From contig OW240916.1 of NCBI GenBank assembly GCA_933207985.1, positions 314,432,028-314,496,027 of the forward strand: a stretch of 64,000 nt of DNA, in the 5' to 3' direction. The notes beneath the pieces were generated by a model. The model searched no databases, was not told the origin of the DNA, and saw only the letters and a program-made list of their open reading frames with translations. Positions 32,601-44,629 of this stretch are shown here, piece by piece. The DNA is from Pelobates cultripes. Lineage: Eukaryota; Chordata; Amphibia; Anura; Pelobatidae. Both the position numbers and the translations under genes were made by a program. The first letter of the stretch is position 1, and the number at the start of each line of letters is the position of its first letter.

Positions 32601-34296
32601 ACTCAGAGGACAGAGGGCAGTTGATGTTATTACCTGCGAAGTCCCAGTATTTGTTTCTTGTATTGCATTTTTATAATTATTTTATTTATTTTTTTGTTTT
32701 GTTTTTTTCAGTTTTAACTGTATTTGTGTGTTTTTTTTTTTTTTACTATATTAACAGAAATTGCAAATATTGCTATAAAGAATAGCCTTTTATATATACG
32801 ATGATCAATAAATTATACCTTTTATTGGTTGGTTGTTATCTTTGTACATAAAATGTAATATGTGTCCATATCCTTAATAGCAAAATGAAAACCCTTGTGC
32901 CAATAACCCTTACTCTACCTAACAAATGTACATATCCCTGTAAATAATGTGGGTAAATAAAGGGCAATGAGCAATGAATGTTACTGTATCATTTAATGCA
33001 TCCCCTTTGTAAGTACAAGGTCATATTATTTTACTTATTCGGAATATGGTTGCTTATTTTCAATAGTCATTAGATTTAATCAAACATTTTGCCATTATAT
33101 ATTCGAATAACCACCACTAAGGAGCTTGTAAATCTTTCGATCAAGACTCCAGTCTTTCCTTGCATCATTCCATTTCTATAGTACATACGGTGAGACATCT
33201 CACTGACTATACAAAATGGAGAATTCCTTTCAAAGCTTAATGCAAATCCCAACAGCAATAAAAGCTCTGAATGCTCTGAACAAATAGGAAAAAATCAATT
33301 CAATGCACATTAGTAGGCGGCTGTTGTTTAATGCAGATTTAATAATGCCACCTGCTTTTTATTAACGTAAGTTGCACATTTCATTATTTTCTCTTATTTG
33401 TTCCTCTGCGACAGGTCTCTTGTTTTACATTCTAACAATGGCAGTCAGGATAAAAGAGACCTTATTTAAGTGTGCAGAAAGAAAGCGTATAGCTTTGGGA
33501 GAGAGACATTCCCTGCTTCCATCGGATACACTTTTTAATGTGGCCGTCGCTTAGTGCCTAGTTTACGCTATGAAAGTCATTACCGATAAAAGCCTTTGAT
33601 ATGACGTAAGGCAATTTATTGCACATATAAATAAAAACTGACACATTTGTAAGTAAATCCTTTAAGGCTGGAAGCCAGTAGAATACTGTAAAATTTAATT
33701 TTATGCATGAAAAATCTCATTAAGTAGCACCATTGAAATGAAAGGAACCTGGCATCGGAAAGAGCAGATTTCACTTCATCTCGTTGTCATTTTACCCACT
33801 CAGCATTGTCTGCTGACGCTGAGAGACAGAGCAACTTTTTCCACAACAGAATCTGTCTTAGTTCAAGGCAACTCGAATAAAAGTCAGAGTAGAATTGCTT
33901 TGCTCATTGAATATATGTGTTTACAAAGTTAACTTGTAGCAGGTGCTACCATAAGTAGGTTTGTTTCCCCATGAGACTAAAATGACGGCAAGGATGGCTC
34001 ACCAAGGAAGAGAATAAAAAGTTCATGCAACACATTAACCACACAAGTTACCTGCATTAATTAGGGTAACCAAATGTCCTCGATATGGAACCAAAATCCA
34101 AATTGCTGGTTTGTTGATAATCAGTAGGCAATAGGCAAAATTAATCTAGATTTATTAACCTTTTTTATAAAATACACTGGTAATTTACATAAGTAATTTG
34201 CATTTACTTACATCCGTCTACAACGCTCTTTGAAAAGTCAGAAAATATCCTATAAAATCGAATGAGTTTGTTCGTGTCGGACAGATAATAACTAAA
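32601..34296. other. No gene or repeat recognised; candidate conserved non-coding tract 33300-33720
   Basis: The tract has no similarity to other parts of the window and a balanced composition. It contains dense homeodomain-like (TTAAT, TTTATTG), Tcf-like (CTTTGAT) and CRE-like (TGACGTAA) words. The short ORF at 33372-33554 (60 codons) has no recognised domain. Function is speculative. Confidence 0.3.
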
Positions 34297-34905
34297 TCTA
34301 GACTTGAGCATTCGGTTGAGATTCAGACGGATTTGGGATGATTGAATGTTTGGCCGAATTCCATTTCTCCGAAGAGCCAAGTGGACGTAAAAACAGAGCA
34401 AACGAGTAAACAACAAGGCAATGCCAGAAAATGCTCAGATGCTTTAGGATTAGGGGATCCACCTGTAATGCCAAAAAAAGGAATTGATTGACGGGAAAAA
34501 AAAGATGAATGATGGCTGAATGTTAATTTTATTCACCAATCGAGTGAGAAGTGACCAAAAGAGGGAAAAAATTTGTGAAAAAAAAAATCTATAGTTATAT
34601 TTTTATATATTTTATATAAATATAGGTTTTTCTGCTACTCCTCCTGTTTTTCCCTCTGTTGGTGATTTTTTTTTCACATGATCTGGGAACCCAATGGTGT
34701 GAAGATGCTCCTATCAGTGCACTGCAATATATATATATATATATATATGGCATCTTTATATATATATTATACATATATTTTGCAGTACACTGATTGACCC
34801 ATTTTTACAACCTTTCTAGTTTATCCAAATCATTTTCCATGAACGATATTCAGCCAGACCGAATCGTCACATGAACAATCATCGGTCATCACAAACCTAA
34901 TTTCA
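34297..34905. mobile_element. AT-rich DNA element, copy 1
   Basis: It begins near 'tagacttgagcattcgg' and shares, in order, 'aaaaaagatgaatgatggct', 'gagaagtgaccaaaagaggg', 'aaaaaatctata', a palindromic TATA region, 'ctgctactcctcctgttttt' and 'gcagtacactgatt' with 43480-44090. Copy 2 ends in 'cacaagtcta', the inverse of this start, so TAGACTTGTG-like terminal inverted repeats are likely. No ORF. Superfamily not determined. Confidence 0.6.
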
Positions 34906-35039
34906 GTTTTAGATAAAATGATGCAGCCAAAGCGAAAAATCAAAAAAAAAAAAAAAAAGTCTAACTAAATCTATACAGCTTACAAATAAATAATAATATT
35001 AAACATAAGAATACATCTAGCAAATATCACTCCTTTGTC

Positions 35040-35600
35040 CTTGCCCTTCCCAAACTCTGCAGCTCACTTCGAATATAAAATTGCTACGGTAAGTGTACAG
35101 TAGATTATAACACTCTTTCCTTCCTCTACTTACAGTGATCTTTGCCTGTGGTTGCCATATTTAGATCACATTTTCTTCCAGACATATCAATTTTACATGA
35201 ATCACATGAATAAATTAATGCCCTGCATTATGTAGAATGCTTTTGGTTCAGAATTAAAAAAGGATTTCACTTTGCAGCATATGAATGCCATTTACTACAG
35301 AGCAATAATGTTAATATGCAGCACATTATAAAGTAGAATTAGTACGTGTTCAGAAACATGTGGCAAATCCAGCAACCCTATAACCACACCTGCCCCTCCA
35401 TTTCACGCTTGCTTACCCACTACACAAGAAGAAGAGTTTGCTCTTCTTCTGCCCTTTTAACGCATCGACTGACCACTCGACCCAATTCCCTCACTTCCAA
35501 TCAATCTCCCTCCTCCCTTCTTGTTCTGCCTTTTACCGATAGATTCAGATTTCCTGAGTTATCTTCCCTGCTCCATCCAAACCTGCTACAATAAGTCATG
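35040..35600 (+). pseudogene. L2-like LINE fragment (strongly decayed)
   Basis: A stretch with 'ctgcagctcacttcgaatat', 'tttaccgatagattcag' and similar wording resembles the upstream RT part at 5060-5200, although only short matches are readable. It is followed by a foreign piece (35764-36080) and then more L2-like sequence. Low certainty. Confidence 0.35.
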
Positions 35601-35763
35601 CCTTAACAAACCTCAACCTTGACTCAAACACCCCATTCAACATTTTTTGATATTCCTCATATACAAAATATATTTTTTCTCCACGTTTCTTAAGCAGGTT
35701 GTGTATACAAGACTAATGAACATAGTTACATCTCTCTCTTGAATCTCTCGTAAATCTCTCAAG

Positions 35764-36080
35764 TTTAAAGGGTAATCCAGACATGGACCCCTTGCTCACG
35801 GTGCCTAGAGGGATATTGGCTATACCTCACTACGGATGCCTAGCAAGGTTGAAATGATCATCTGGGGTTGCTGTTTCTCTCATGCAGAGAGAGCCGGCCT
35901 GTATTTTGGATCTGTTCTGCCATTTTGGATGGAATCAGTCTGAGATGCATGGCCTGGTTCTCTCTGTAATGGCACAAGATGAGCTAAAACCAGCTTGAGA
36001 ACTGAGCGGGAACCCACCGAAGGGCAGGCTAATTGAGCTGTTGTCCGTTCTCAGCACTCTCTTGCAACTTGTTTTTTTTG
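35764..36080 (+). mobile_element. Repeat beginning TTAAAGGGTAATCC
   Basis: It has a T2-like start at 35764 followed by a GC-richer body ('gcctagcaaggttgaaatga', 'tctcatgcagagagagccgg'). The other end is not clear. It lies between two L2-like stretches. Confidence 0.4.
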
Positions 36081-37060
36081 CTCTCTCCTTAATCCACTTC
36101 AATCTGGCTTCCAAAGAATTGTGGTGTGATAGCTCGAACGAAAGTGACCAATGATATCGTAGTTGTCCAATGGTCCCTACGCTCTTCTAATTCTGTTGAC
36201 AAATATTTTCTCTTTATTGTTTGTAAACTCAGTCAACATGACCCTGCTTATGGATCTCTTCCCACCCCTAACACACATCTTTCAGTGTAATTTTGTTTCT
36301 GATACATTGTCCCCTCCAGCAACCCTTTCTGTCAGTGTTTCCCAATGTTCGTTTCTTGACCCCTTTTGTTCTCAGGTCTATCCTATCTCTCTATTCATTC
36401 TTTTCCACTATTATTTTTATGTGCACAACATCCAGATCTATTAGTCTTCTCCTGATCGTCCCTTCATTCCTGTATTGTGTCACTAGCTGCCTCTTTGCCA
36501 TATCTAACTGTAGGCCTGTTCATTTCCCAAAACTAAGTATGTCCTAAGCAAAATGTTGTGTCTTTACTCCTTTATGCCGCAGTCTACAATCAACTATACC
36601 CCCCAAACACTCACTTCATTCCTCACATTCAAACATTATGCATATCACTCTTACAAATATAGGAAAGATGTATTCACCCCTTCCTAATGCCATGTGCAAC
36701 TAAAGTGTTCTTCATGCTACACTTATCTCCCCCTTTGATCCCCTCCTCAGTGGTCTTGCTCATGGTCACATTGTCCCCTTATAATCCTAATGAACGCTGC
36801 TGACAGACTCATCATCCTGATCTTCACCTCTTCAAAAATCTCATCCCCTCTCCCTTCTTTCATTCGTTTTCCTAAATATGTAAGATTTGTTTTGAAATCC
36901 TCTAATCTTCATACGCTTGCCAGTGAATATGCCGCATCACAACTTATTTACTCCGAATTTGATTTGCTCCAGTGTCCTGGAATCAAACCTCTGATTTCTT
37001 CATGACTGCTTCAATCGCCATTCATTTACAAAAACCATTGAAAGCATACTTTTTTTTTTT
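36081..37060 (+). pseudogene. L2-like LINE remnant
   Basis: Recognisable order: 'caatctggcttccaaagaa', 'aaagtgaccaatgatat', 'cctgatcgtc', and a 3' portion 'ttgaaagcatactttttt' resembling the LINE at 54400-55980 ('ttgaaaacgctattcttta'). Reading frames are lost throughout. Confidence 0.5.
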
Positions 37061-37069
37061 TTTTTTTAT

Positions 37070-37705
37070 ATATAAAGGCACACCAGTTAACCCATTAGTA
37101 ACCAGACAGTTTTTCAAATTTCGTACCGTTTTACATTTCTGTGGTGTTTGTGTTTAGCTGTAATTTTCCTCTTACTCATTTACTGTATCCACACATATTA
37201 TATACAGTTTTTCTCACCATTAAATGGTCTTTCTAAAGATACCATTATTTTCATCATATAATTTACTATAAAACAAATGATAGAATATGATGAATATTTA
37301 AAACAAAACACACCTTTTCTAACTTTGACCCCCAAAATCTGTTACGCATCTACAACCGCCAAAAACACCCATGCTAAATAGTTTCTAAATTTTGTACTGA
37401 GTTTAGAAATACCCAATGTAGGACATTGCTGTTTCAAAAACATATATTTTTAAAATTTATCATTAATGGCATTGTAACACTGTTCTCTGTCATAAATCTC
37501 TGAATCACACCCCACATGTACATATGTTTTAAGGTAGACAACTCAGGGTATTCAGTATGGGGTATGTCCAGTTTTTTTAGTAGCCACTTAGTCACAAACA
37601 CTGGCCAAAGTTAGCATTTATATTTGTTTGTATGTTAAAAATGCAAAAAATAATTAAGGACCATTTTTTGTCGGACGTACCTAGTATGTCCGCGGTCCTT
37701 TAGAG
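37070..37705. mobile_element. AT-rich dispersed element with 3' hairpin
   Basis: It ends in 'attaaggacca', then 'gtcggacgtacc' and 'tagtatgtccg' (a short inverted pair), then 'cggtcctttagaggtta'. The opposite end reads 'ggcacaccagttaacccatt'. The same kind of sequence (A/T-rich with 'aacatatatttttaaaa' and 'gtacatatg'-like words) occurs at 53375-53930. No coding. Class not determined. Confidence 0.4.
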
Positions 37706-37709
37706 GTTA

Positions 37710-38130
37710 AAGAGTTAATAAGCTCTCTTATTTCTTCCCTTCACTCTACTCCAACCTCTTTCTCTTCTCTTCCTTTTTCCTCTAAATGTATCCATAGATT
37801 TTGTATTATATATTCATAGAACGCACTTTAATTTACTCTTTCTCTAATTCTATGCTCCTGTTAAACTGTAAACTTGTTTGAGAAGGGCCCTCACCTTTTC
37901 AACCAACTAATGCATGGTTCATCCTCTCTTTGTACAGCACTACATAATATGCTGGTACTTTATTATTTTTTGGCATATATATAGAGCCAACTTATTCCGC
38001 AGCACTTTACAATATTACAAAATAGGGAAATTTAACAAGTGAGACAAGTACAAAATGTTTCAGGAACAATAGGTTAAGGAGGACCGTGCTCAAACAAGCT
38101 TACAGTGTAGAGGAGGTGGGATACAAAAAA
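37710..38130. mobile_element. Two LINE 3' tails, back to back
   Basis: 37840-37970 (plus) reads 'gtaaacttgtttgagaaggg', 'tacagcactacataatatgc', the usual L2-like 3' end. From 37980 the sequence reads 'agagccaacttattccgcag', 'ctttacaatatta' and 'gctcaaacaagcttacagt', which is a similar 3' end in the reverse direction. Confidence 0.65.
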
Positions 38131-39886
38131 AAAATAATGATAATAATAAGAATGTAGCTATGAGACTTGTAAGCATTAAAGCTAATTAATAAAATGAGTG
38201 TGTAAGACTGAGAAAGGTAATAGTTAATAAAGGGAAAAAACAAACACAAAGCTGTGATTGCTAATCACTCAATGATCTACATTATTAATTAGCAAAGGGA
38301 TTCGCTGCCTGCAGATTATAATATTCATTATACACAGAGTTCCCTGGTTTTTGTTTCCAAAGAAGATTGGCTTTTTTCCCATGTCAACACAGCTATAATG
38401 TGAAAGAAGTAATATTCTTTCATATTTCACAACATATTTCTGTATATTCTGTGTTTTCGATTGAAATAAATCCTGGCTGGTGCATTGTTTTTAACATATT
38501 AATAAATTGGTCCATCTGTACAAGACAGACCAGGGCTGTCACATCCAATGTTTATCTTTGTTTTGGTAGGCAGTATAACAAAGTGCTGCCCCACAAGACA
38601 TAGACTTTGTATGGAGAAATGTCAATGTGGGAATCCAGGATGGAATCCAAAGTATGCTACTGCCGTTTTCACCAAATTCCGGAATCATATGAATTCATTT
38701 ATTCTGCTGACCATCAACCTGCAGATCAAGTATTTGTCCAGATGATATTTTCGACGTTGTGGCCTAGGTCTAACCATTCAAACTAAGTTTGTCAAAATTT
38801 CCTCTGGCTTAAAAAATAGATAGGAAGCCATTTCGAAGATGATGGCATGCCAAATATTGTTCCTTGACAGCCAACCTGAAGAAATATACCTTTACGGATC
38901 AGTACATCAGCATTAAGAAAGAGAGGTCCATCTCTCTGTCAATGCAATCTGTGTGCTTTGTTGATGTTTACAGTGAAAAGCAACTCTTCAACCAGTAAGT
39001 TGTCTTAGTTGAGTATGAGGGAGGTCAAAGCCAACCAGAACAAAATGGATGCACGGTTTCCTATTCCCGAACTTTCTGAGTGATGGGATAGGAGTTAAAG
39101 AAGATGAGTGGTGGGTCACCTGGAAATCTCATCTCTTTCCAACACGGCATGGCGGGGTGGGGGGGTTATTTTATGTGAAGATTTAGCTATTTACTTGCAG
39201 CTTTAGCAAGTTATTGTGTGAAGAATTAATATTTCGTTTTGTAGAAGTCAAGGGTATGTTGGTACCCATATTCATTATGATGTGGGTGATTGCATACTAT
39301 ATGTACCTTGCTTCTTAATTAAAGCACCCAGTGTACACAATCTCTTAGATACAATATCCTCTCTAAAACTGAAAAAAATATTTCCTCCTTCCCTTTAATA
39401 ATTGTGAATTGAATAGAGCATTGCAATTGTCTATACTTATCCTATGCATTCTGACAGACCATTCAGCAGGTATGCTTTTCGAAGCTCAGATATTCAGTAG
39501 TTATTCCTACTTTCTACTTACGGCAATTTTCTTTTTAAGTGTTTGAACACCATTATTTCCTGTTTCTCCTTTTATTTCTTTATGACCAGATATTTTGTCT
39601 TCCTATTCACGTGTCTTTATCTTCCAGTTATCATAAGTAAGGACATGAACTCTTAAAAAACATAAAGGGGCACATCAGACCCTGTAATAACTTAATCGCA
39701 ATAACGTTGTTAAAACTGCAATAGTGCAAAAGTGCAGGAGCAAAGCAATTGGCAGCTGGCTTGCAATATTTGGGGTCAAACCATTTGTTAATGATTTAAC
39801 CCCTTAAATGGCAGGCAGGACCTTATTTTACCATAACAATGTATATGAGATGAAGATGTTATGCCTCCAGGACTGGTTCTTTAAAC
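38131..39886. other. No gene recognised
   Basis: Only short frames (38367-38603, 38548-38745), with no recognisable domain and no tandem repeat. A G-run (ggggtggggggg) lies at about 39154. Confidence 0.5.
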
Positions 39887-40072
39887 CAGTACTCCTCAAC
39901 CATCTCCTCATGGCAAACCTAACAGTCCAGGATTTAGGGATTACCCAGGTGTGTCTAAGGTGTTAAAGTCTAAGGTTTTTTAAAGTTTTTTTTAAAACAT
40001 CATAGACACACCTGGGTAATCCCTAAATCCTGGACTGCTGGTGTGCCTTGAGGGGAGGGTTGAGGAGCACTG
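39887..40072. mobile_element. hAT-type foldback MITE (186 bp)
   Basis: It starts CAGTACTCCTCAACC and ends GGTTGAGGAGCACTG. Inner arms 'tccaggatttagggattacc' and 'ggtaatccctaaatcctgga' are exact reverse complements, so most of the element is one hairpin with a T-rich loop. The left flank is ctttaaac and the right flank gttgagga, so no clean 8-bp duplication survives. Confidence 0.8.
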
Positions 40073-40120
40073 GTTGAGGAAGTCGGATCGACGAAACGCG
40101 TAGAGCACTATCAAGAACCC
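40071..40120 (+). ncRNA. Hammerhead-ribozyme-like motif (d)
   Basis: The order is TTGAGGA (6 of 7 of the CUGANGA core), A-GTCG-GAT-CGAC (4-bp helix II), GAAA, CGCGTAG. The required G12-A13-A14 are intact. The usual upstream helix I strand is replaced by the end of the hAT MITE. A GGTTCTT on the far side of the MITE (39875-39881) could pair with AAGAACC at 40114-40120. Downstream T-rich DNA carries AATAAA (40420-40425). Confidence 0.55.
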
Positions 40121-40559
40121 TGCATTTTGGTATTAGCAGGCTTTTTTACATTTATACTGTGGATTTTTCATATTTTTGTGTATTGTGTGTTTCTGCAGTC
40201 TGTGATAGATTAGTGGAAGTGAATTGTTGGTCTGACAAGCACTTTGCACTTTCCTTCTGACTACAACTTTTGCACTTTAGCACATGCACTTTTATTACTG
40301 TCTTAGTATCATGTTTTTTCTAAGCTGCTATTCCTAAGGGCTCTTGGCCAATCTTGGCTTTTGTATATTTGCAATATTGCACATGTGTTGTGCTATTGCT
40401 TGTTTTTTATTTTATTTTTAATAAATTGGATGTTATATCTCTACTGATAGTTTCCTTTTTATTAGGAATCTCCAGATTGAACTATTAAAGTTACTGTGGT
40501 GTCCTGTTTTTCTGATATTATATTCAGTTTTTGTCTTTGCACTGGTTGAGGAGCCTTCA

Positions 40560-40910
40560 AGACTTCTCCAAGTTCCTGTGGAACTCACTTCCCTCCTCCG
40601 TTAGATGCTCACCCAGTCTACACTCAAAAATCATAAAAAACCCACTTCTGTATAAAAGCGTATCAATTAAACTGTTAATAGCTCCCGCCTGATTCCTCTC
40701 TTGCAACTGTCATTAGTCTAATACTATCCTTACCTCACTTTACCCCACTCCCTCTAGCATGTAAGCTCATTGAGCAGGGCCCTCAACCCCTCTGTTACTG
40801 TGTGTCCAACTTGTCTGGTTACAACTACATGTCTGTTCGTCCATCCACTGTAAAGCGCTACGGAATTTGTCGGCGCTCTATAAATAATAACATAATAATA
40901 ATAAAGTAAT
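40560..40910 (+). mobile_element. L2-like LINE 3' end
   Basis: It contains 'actccctctagcatgtaag', 'ctcattgagcagggccctc' and 'taaagcgctacggaatttgt', followed by 'cggcgctctataaataataa' with a short TAA-type tail. This is the common vertebrate/amphibian L2-like terminus. It has no intact ORF. Confidence 0.8.
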
Positions 40911-42075
40911 GTATAAAGTTCACTCAAAGAAATTAGAAACTAAGAGTATCTGGTGGGGACACACCACTAAATACAAAATATTGATACATTGGTAACTGAA
41001 CAAAGTAGATCAATTTAATAATAAACTCATATTAAAGAAGCAATCTATTAATTGCTTCTTGATTCATTCTCCTGACTTAATATCTTAGAATAAAATACAC
41101 ATAGCGCTTAGCAATAGATGCACCATAAGTGAAGACCATAAAACAATATTCCACTAAGTGCCTAAACAGCAGTTTGTTACTTTTTATAAAAAGCTTGAAG
41201 AGTTGGCACTTGCCGTTACGTAGAGTGGATGAAATGTAATAACTTGGAACATTATCTATTCAGCTATGAAGTCATTTTATTCTCAAATATTGCAATTGTT
41301 TGTCACACTGGACCCAGTGAAGGAGAACCTTGATTGCAAATTAATAATTGATCAGAACTCATCATATTTAATAATCACCTTGACTTTACTTTCATTTGCT
41401 AGACATCTAATCAATGAACATCCTTTTTTTATGTTCATTTATAATTTATTATATGGCATTCTTGACATAAATCCAGCACTGTAATCTAATACGTGTTCTC
41501 AAGAGCTACACCAGAAAAGTATTAAAACATAGAGGAATATCATTCAAATGCAGGAAACAGGACACCTCCTGATGCAATTACAGTGTGTCTCTATAGAAAA
41601 TAGTGTTTATTTAGTATTAAATCATGTACTCAGTTACACTCTGCGCATTTTATTGTTGTATTTCCTTATTAAAGAACAGAGTCTTCCATATTTCATGCTG
41701 GAAATAAAAATACAAAGGGTTGTGATTAAATTAGTTTTTTTTTGGGCAGTAATCAAGTCCACCAAGATTAAGAAAAAAATCAACAGTTTTCGTGTTTAGA
41801 GCGTTTAGTGATTATTTTAGTGATTATTGAAGATTCGATTCATTCCAAACTGCAATAAATGGACACTATAGCTTAATGTAGCATAAACGCTGCCTTTTCA
41901 GAAAAAATACAGTGCCTGCATTGTGTAGCAGAGCTCCCTGTATCCCGGCTAAGTACCGTGGTCCAGGATCGCCTCTAGCTGGAACTGGGGAAAACTGCAA
42001 TTTTTCTGTCCCAGTCGCCGTGGCTTGACTGGGGTCTTTCTGGAGCTTCTGGAGGTCTTTCCACTCAACCAGGCT
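40911..42075. other. No gene recognised; weak T2-like words near 41855-41930
   Basis: Short AT-rich frames only. 'ggacactatagcttaatgta' near 41861 resembles the subterminal region of T2-type elements. The sequence becomes GC-richer after 41930, leading into the minisatellite. Confidence 0.4.
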
Positions 42076-42620
42076 GCAGCCCTTCTTCCAGGCAGGTATC
42101 CTACCCTCTGCCTATTCCACTGCAGCCCTTGTTCCAGGCAGGTATCGTACCCTCTGCCTATTCCACTGCAGCCCTTTTTCCAGGCAGGTATCGTACCCTC
42201 TGCCTATTCCACTGCAGCCCTTCTTCCAGGCAGGTATCGTACCCTCTGCCTATTCCACTGCAGCCCTTCTTCCAGGCAGGTATCGTACTCTCTGCCTATT
42301 CCATTGCAGCCCTTCTTCCAGGCAGGTATCCTACCCTCTGCCTATTCCACTGCAGCCCTTCTTCCAGGCAGGTATCGTCCCCTCTGCCTATTTCACTGCA
42401 GCCCTTCTTCCAGGCAGGTATCCTACCCTCTGCCTATTCCACTGCAGCCCTTCTTCCAGGCAGGTATCCTACCCTCTGCCTATTCCACTGCAGCCCTTCT
42501 TCCAGACAGGTATCGTCCCCTCTGCCTATTCCGCTGCAGCCCTTCTTCCAGGCAGGTATCCTACCCTCTGCCTATTCCGCTGCAGCCCTTTTTGCAGGCA
42601 GGTATCCACCTCTGCCTGCA
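42076..42620. repeat. Minisatellite, 46-bp unit x about 12
   Basis: Unit starts fall every 46 bp, from 42076 to 42582. The unit begins gcagcccttcttccaggcag and continues with gtatc(c/g)taccctctgcctattcc. As 46 is not a multiple of three, the translated pattern cycles every 138 bp. Frames of 269 and 165 codons stay open only because the unit has no stop in any forward frame. Not a gene. Confidence 0.95.
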
Positions 42621-42639
42621 ATGTGATTTCTATTGCCTT

Positions 42640-43150
42640 TATGAAGGTACTTGGCTCTCAGGCCTAGCTCTCTTGATTTATCCCAGGGCTAGAGGGATCA
42701 TGCAGCCAGCCAACAGGTACAACAACTCTGTGGCTGGGATCCCTAAATATCCACACAGGACACTGTTCCAAATGGAACTAACATACAATACTTTATTTTA
42801 CTTGGGACTAGCCCATACGTATATAATAGCATAATAACCTGCAGAATTAGCAACATACAAATCTACCCAAATATGCAAATTAGCAAGCCTTACTATTCAG
42901 GTAGTGCATACAGCGGTTGCCAGATCCTTGCAACCAACAGGTGGCGCTGTACAGATTCCACAGCTAAATCCACCTGGTAGATTGAAAGCATTAGCAATAC
43001 AGGAGAGTACATTAACATTTAACCCCAGACAACCGCATTACACACACCCTGCACCCACAATGGACACAGGATAACTTAAACATAGGAATAGTCCAGGGTC
43101 CTACATAAAATGTCCTTATGAAACCCAGGTGATGGTGACTACCATCACAC
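42640..43150 (-). repeat. LTR-like dispersed repeat, copy B
   Basis: It shares long blocks with 1-247. Its outer end contains the inverted motif 'gtgatggtgactaccatcac'. The inner part ('aacaggtacaacaactctgt', 'atggaactaacatacaatac') lies beyond the window edge in copy A. The LTR assignment is tentative. Confidence 0.5.
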
Positions 43151-43154
43151 ATTG

Positions 43155-43440
43155 CTGCCTAGTAACACCTCTAGATGCAGTCACTTAGACAGCCACTAGA
43201 TGTGCTTCCTATCTCAGTGCTCTGCATGGAGATGCTGAACGCTCTCCATGGAAACGCATTGGTGAGGAGATGCTGATTGGCGCAGTGCAGTATTTTGCTA
43301 AGCATGTACAATGCCCTCCCAATGCTTTCATATGGGAAAGCATTGGACTGACTGAGATTATCAAAACTGATCATCTCAGCCATGGAGGAGGGGCCAGGCA
43401 CTGCAAGGCTAGTGTGTCAAAGGAGAAAAGGTGAGAAAAT
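43155..43440. mobile_element. T2-like MITE body, ends lost
   Basis: 'acctctagatgcagtcactt', 'gctctccatggaaacgcattg', 'caatgctttcatatgggaaa' and 'gatcatctcagccatggagg' follow the order of the GC-richer T2-like bodies at 55440-55560 and 61490-61600. No TTAAAGG terminus is present. Confidence 0.45.
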
Positions 43441-43479
43441 TTTTTTTTTCACTGCAATCAGAGGGGGACGGGCACCTAA

Positions 43480-44090
43480 ACAGCCACAAGTAAATTCCCG
43501 AACTTGAAACTAAAATGTACCCGAATCATGAACCAAGCAAAATGCTCAGTGGCCAAGTATGGTGGCTTATTATTGTTTGTTGTGATTCTGAATCCCACCA
43601 GTGGCACCAAGAAAAAAGAGCTGGTTGGAGAAAAAAGATGATTTATGGCTAGGGGACAGTCACTATATGTTGATTTTATTTAAATCAAGTGGGAAGTGAG
43701 CAAAAGAGGGAAAAAAGTTTTTAAAAAAATCTATACTTTTATATACTATATGTAATAAATATATCATATATAAAAATATATAGATTTTTTTTTATCGCTC
43801 CTCTTGTTTTTTCCTAGTACTGGTTACTTTTCCTCATTTGTGTACTGCAAAATACATACATAATATTATACTGTGTACAGTATGAATTTCGCAGTACACT
43901 GATCAGCCTATTTTTGGGCTCTTCTTTGTACATCTTATTTGGTTCCTAAACTGGATTTCTGGTACCAAACTTCTGCTCAGCCAAACCAACATGTGGCTAA
44001 AATTCTTGTGTCCCGAAAAATGTTCTGTTTTTGGGAAAAATGGTTTGGTCAAGCCCAATTTTCTTGCATTGCACAAGTCTAGCAATTTGT
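43480..44090. mobile_element. AT-rich DNA element, copy 2
   Basis: Same order of blocks as 34297-34905. It ends 'ttgcattgcacaagtctag', the inverse of the start of copy 1. The central part is a long AT palindrome ('aaatctatac...tatatagattt'). Confidence 0.6.
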
Positions 44091-44600
44091 TAAATTTTAA
44101 TTTGTACTATAGTAGTTTCTCATTTATTGTAGACACATTTTATGAATTATTACAGATAGCATAGTTTAATAATTCATTGTGTGTCCTAATTTTGTGCCTA
44201 CCTCATATACATAGGATTGTCATCTAGTAAGGGCAGTTACAGGTCACACATTACAAGTAATGTGTTTCAGAATTAGTACAAGTTTAAAAAATAAGATAAA
44301 ATAATATATTTTATAAACTGGACACCAACAAGAAAAACTATTTTTTAAATGGACTTTTTTTTTAGACAATTTAGACTGTTTTGTGTTCTATAAAATATTT
44401 TTTTGTTGCTGTAAATTTTGTACATGTTAGTTACAGTCCCTGTGTATGGCATTGATTCCAATTAATAGATTTAGCAGAAGAAATGCTCAAATTTGGGACG
44501 GTCTGTGCAAATTCCCAAATGACAATTAGCAGTACCTAAAAGTTTTGGACCAAACTATTATGGCATTGTCCACAACATTCCCCTATCATGACTCTTAGGC
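44091..44600. other. No gene recognised
   Basis: AT-rich DNA with no readable domain. Confidence 0.5.
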
Positions 44601-44629
44601 ACTAAAAAGACCCGATTCAGACTGAACCA

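Noticed and set aside
35764..35880. Possible fifth hammerhead-like motif ('ggatgcctagcaaggttgaaatg')
   Set aside because: GGATG and TTGAAA only loosely resemble the core; helix II would have 3 bp and no helix I partner is visible.
42025..42834. 269-codon ORF
   Set aside because: It is the translation of a 46-bp minisatellite; the cyclic three-frame pattern shows there is no coding constraint.
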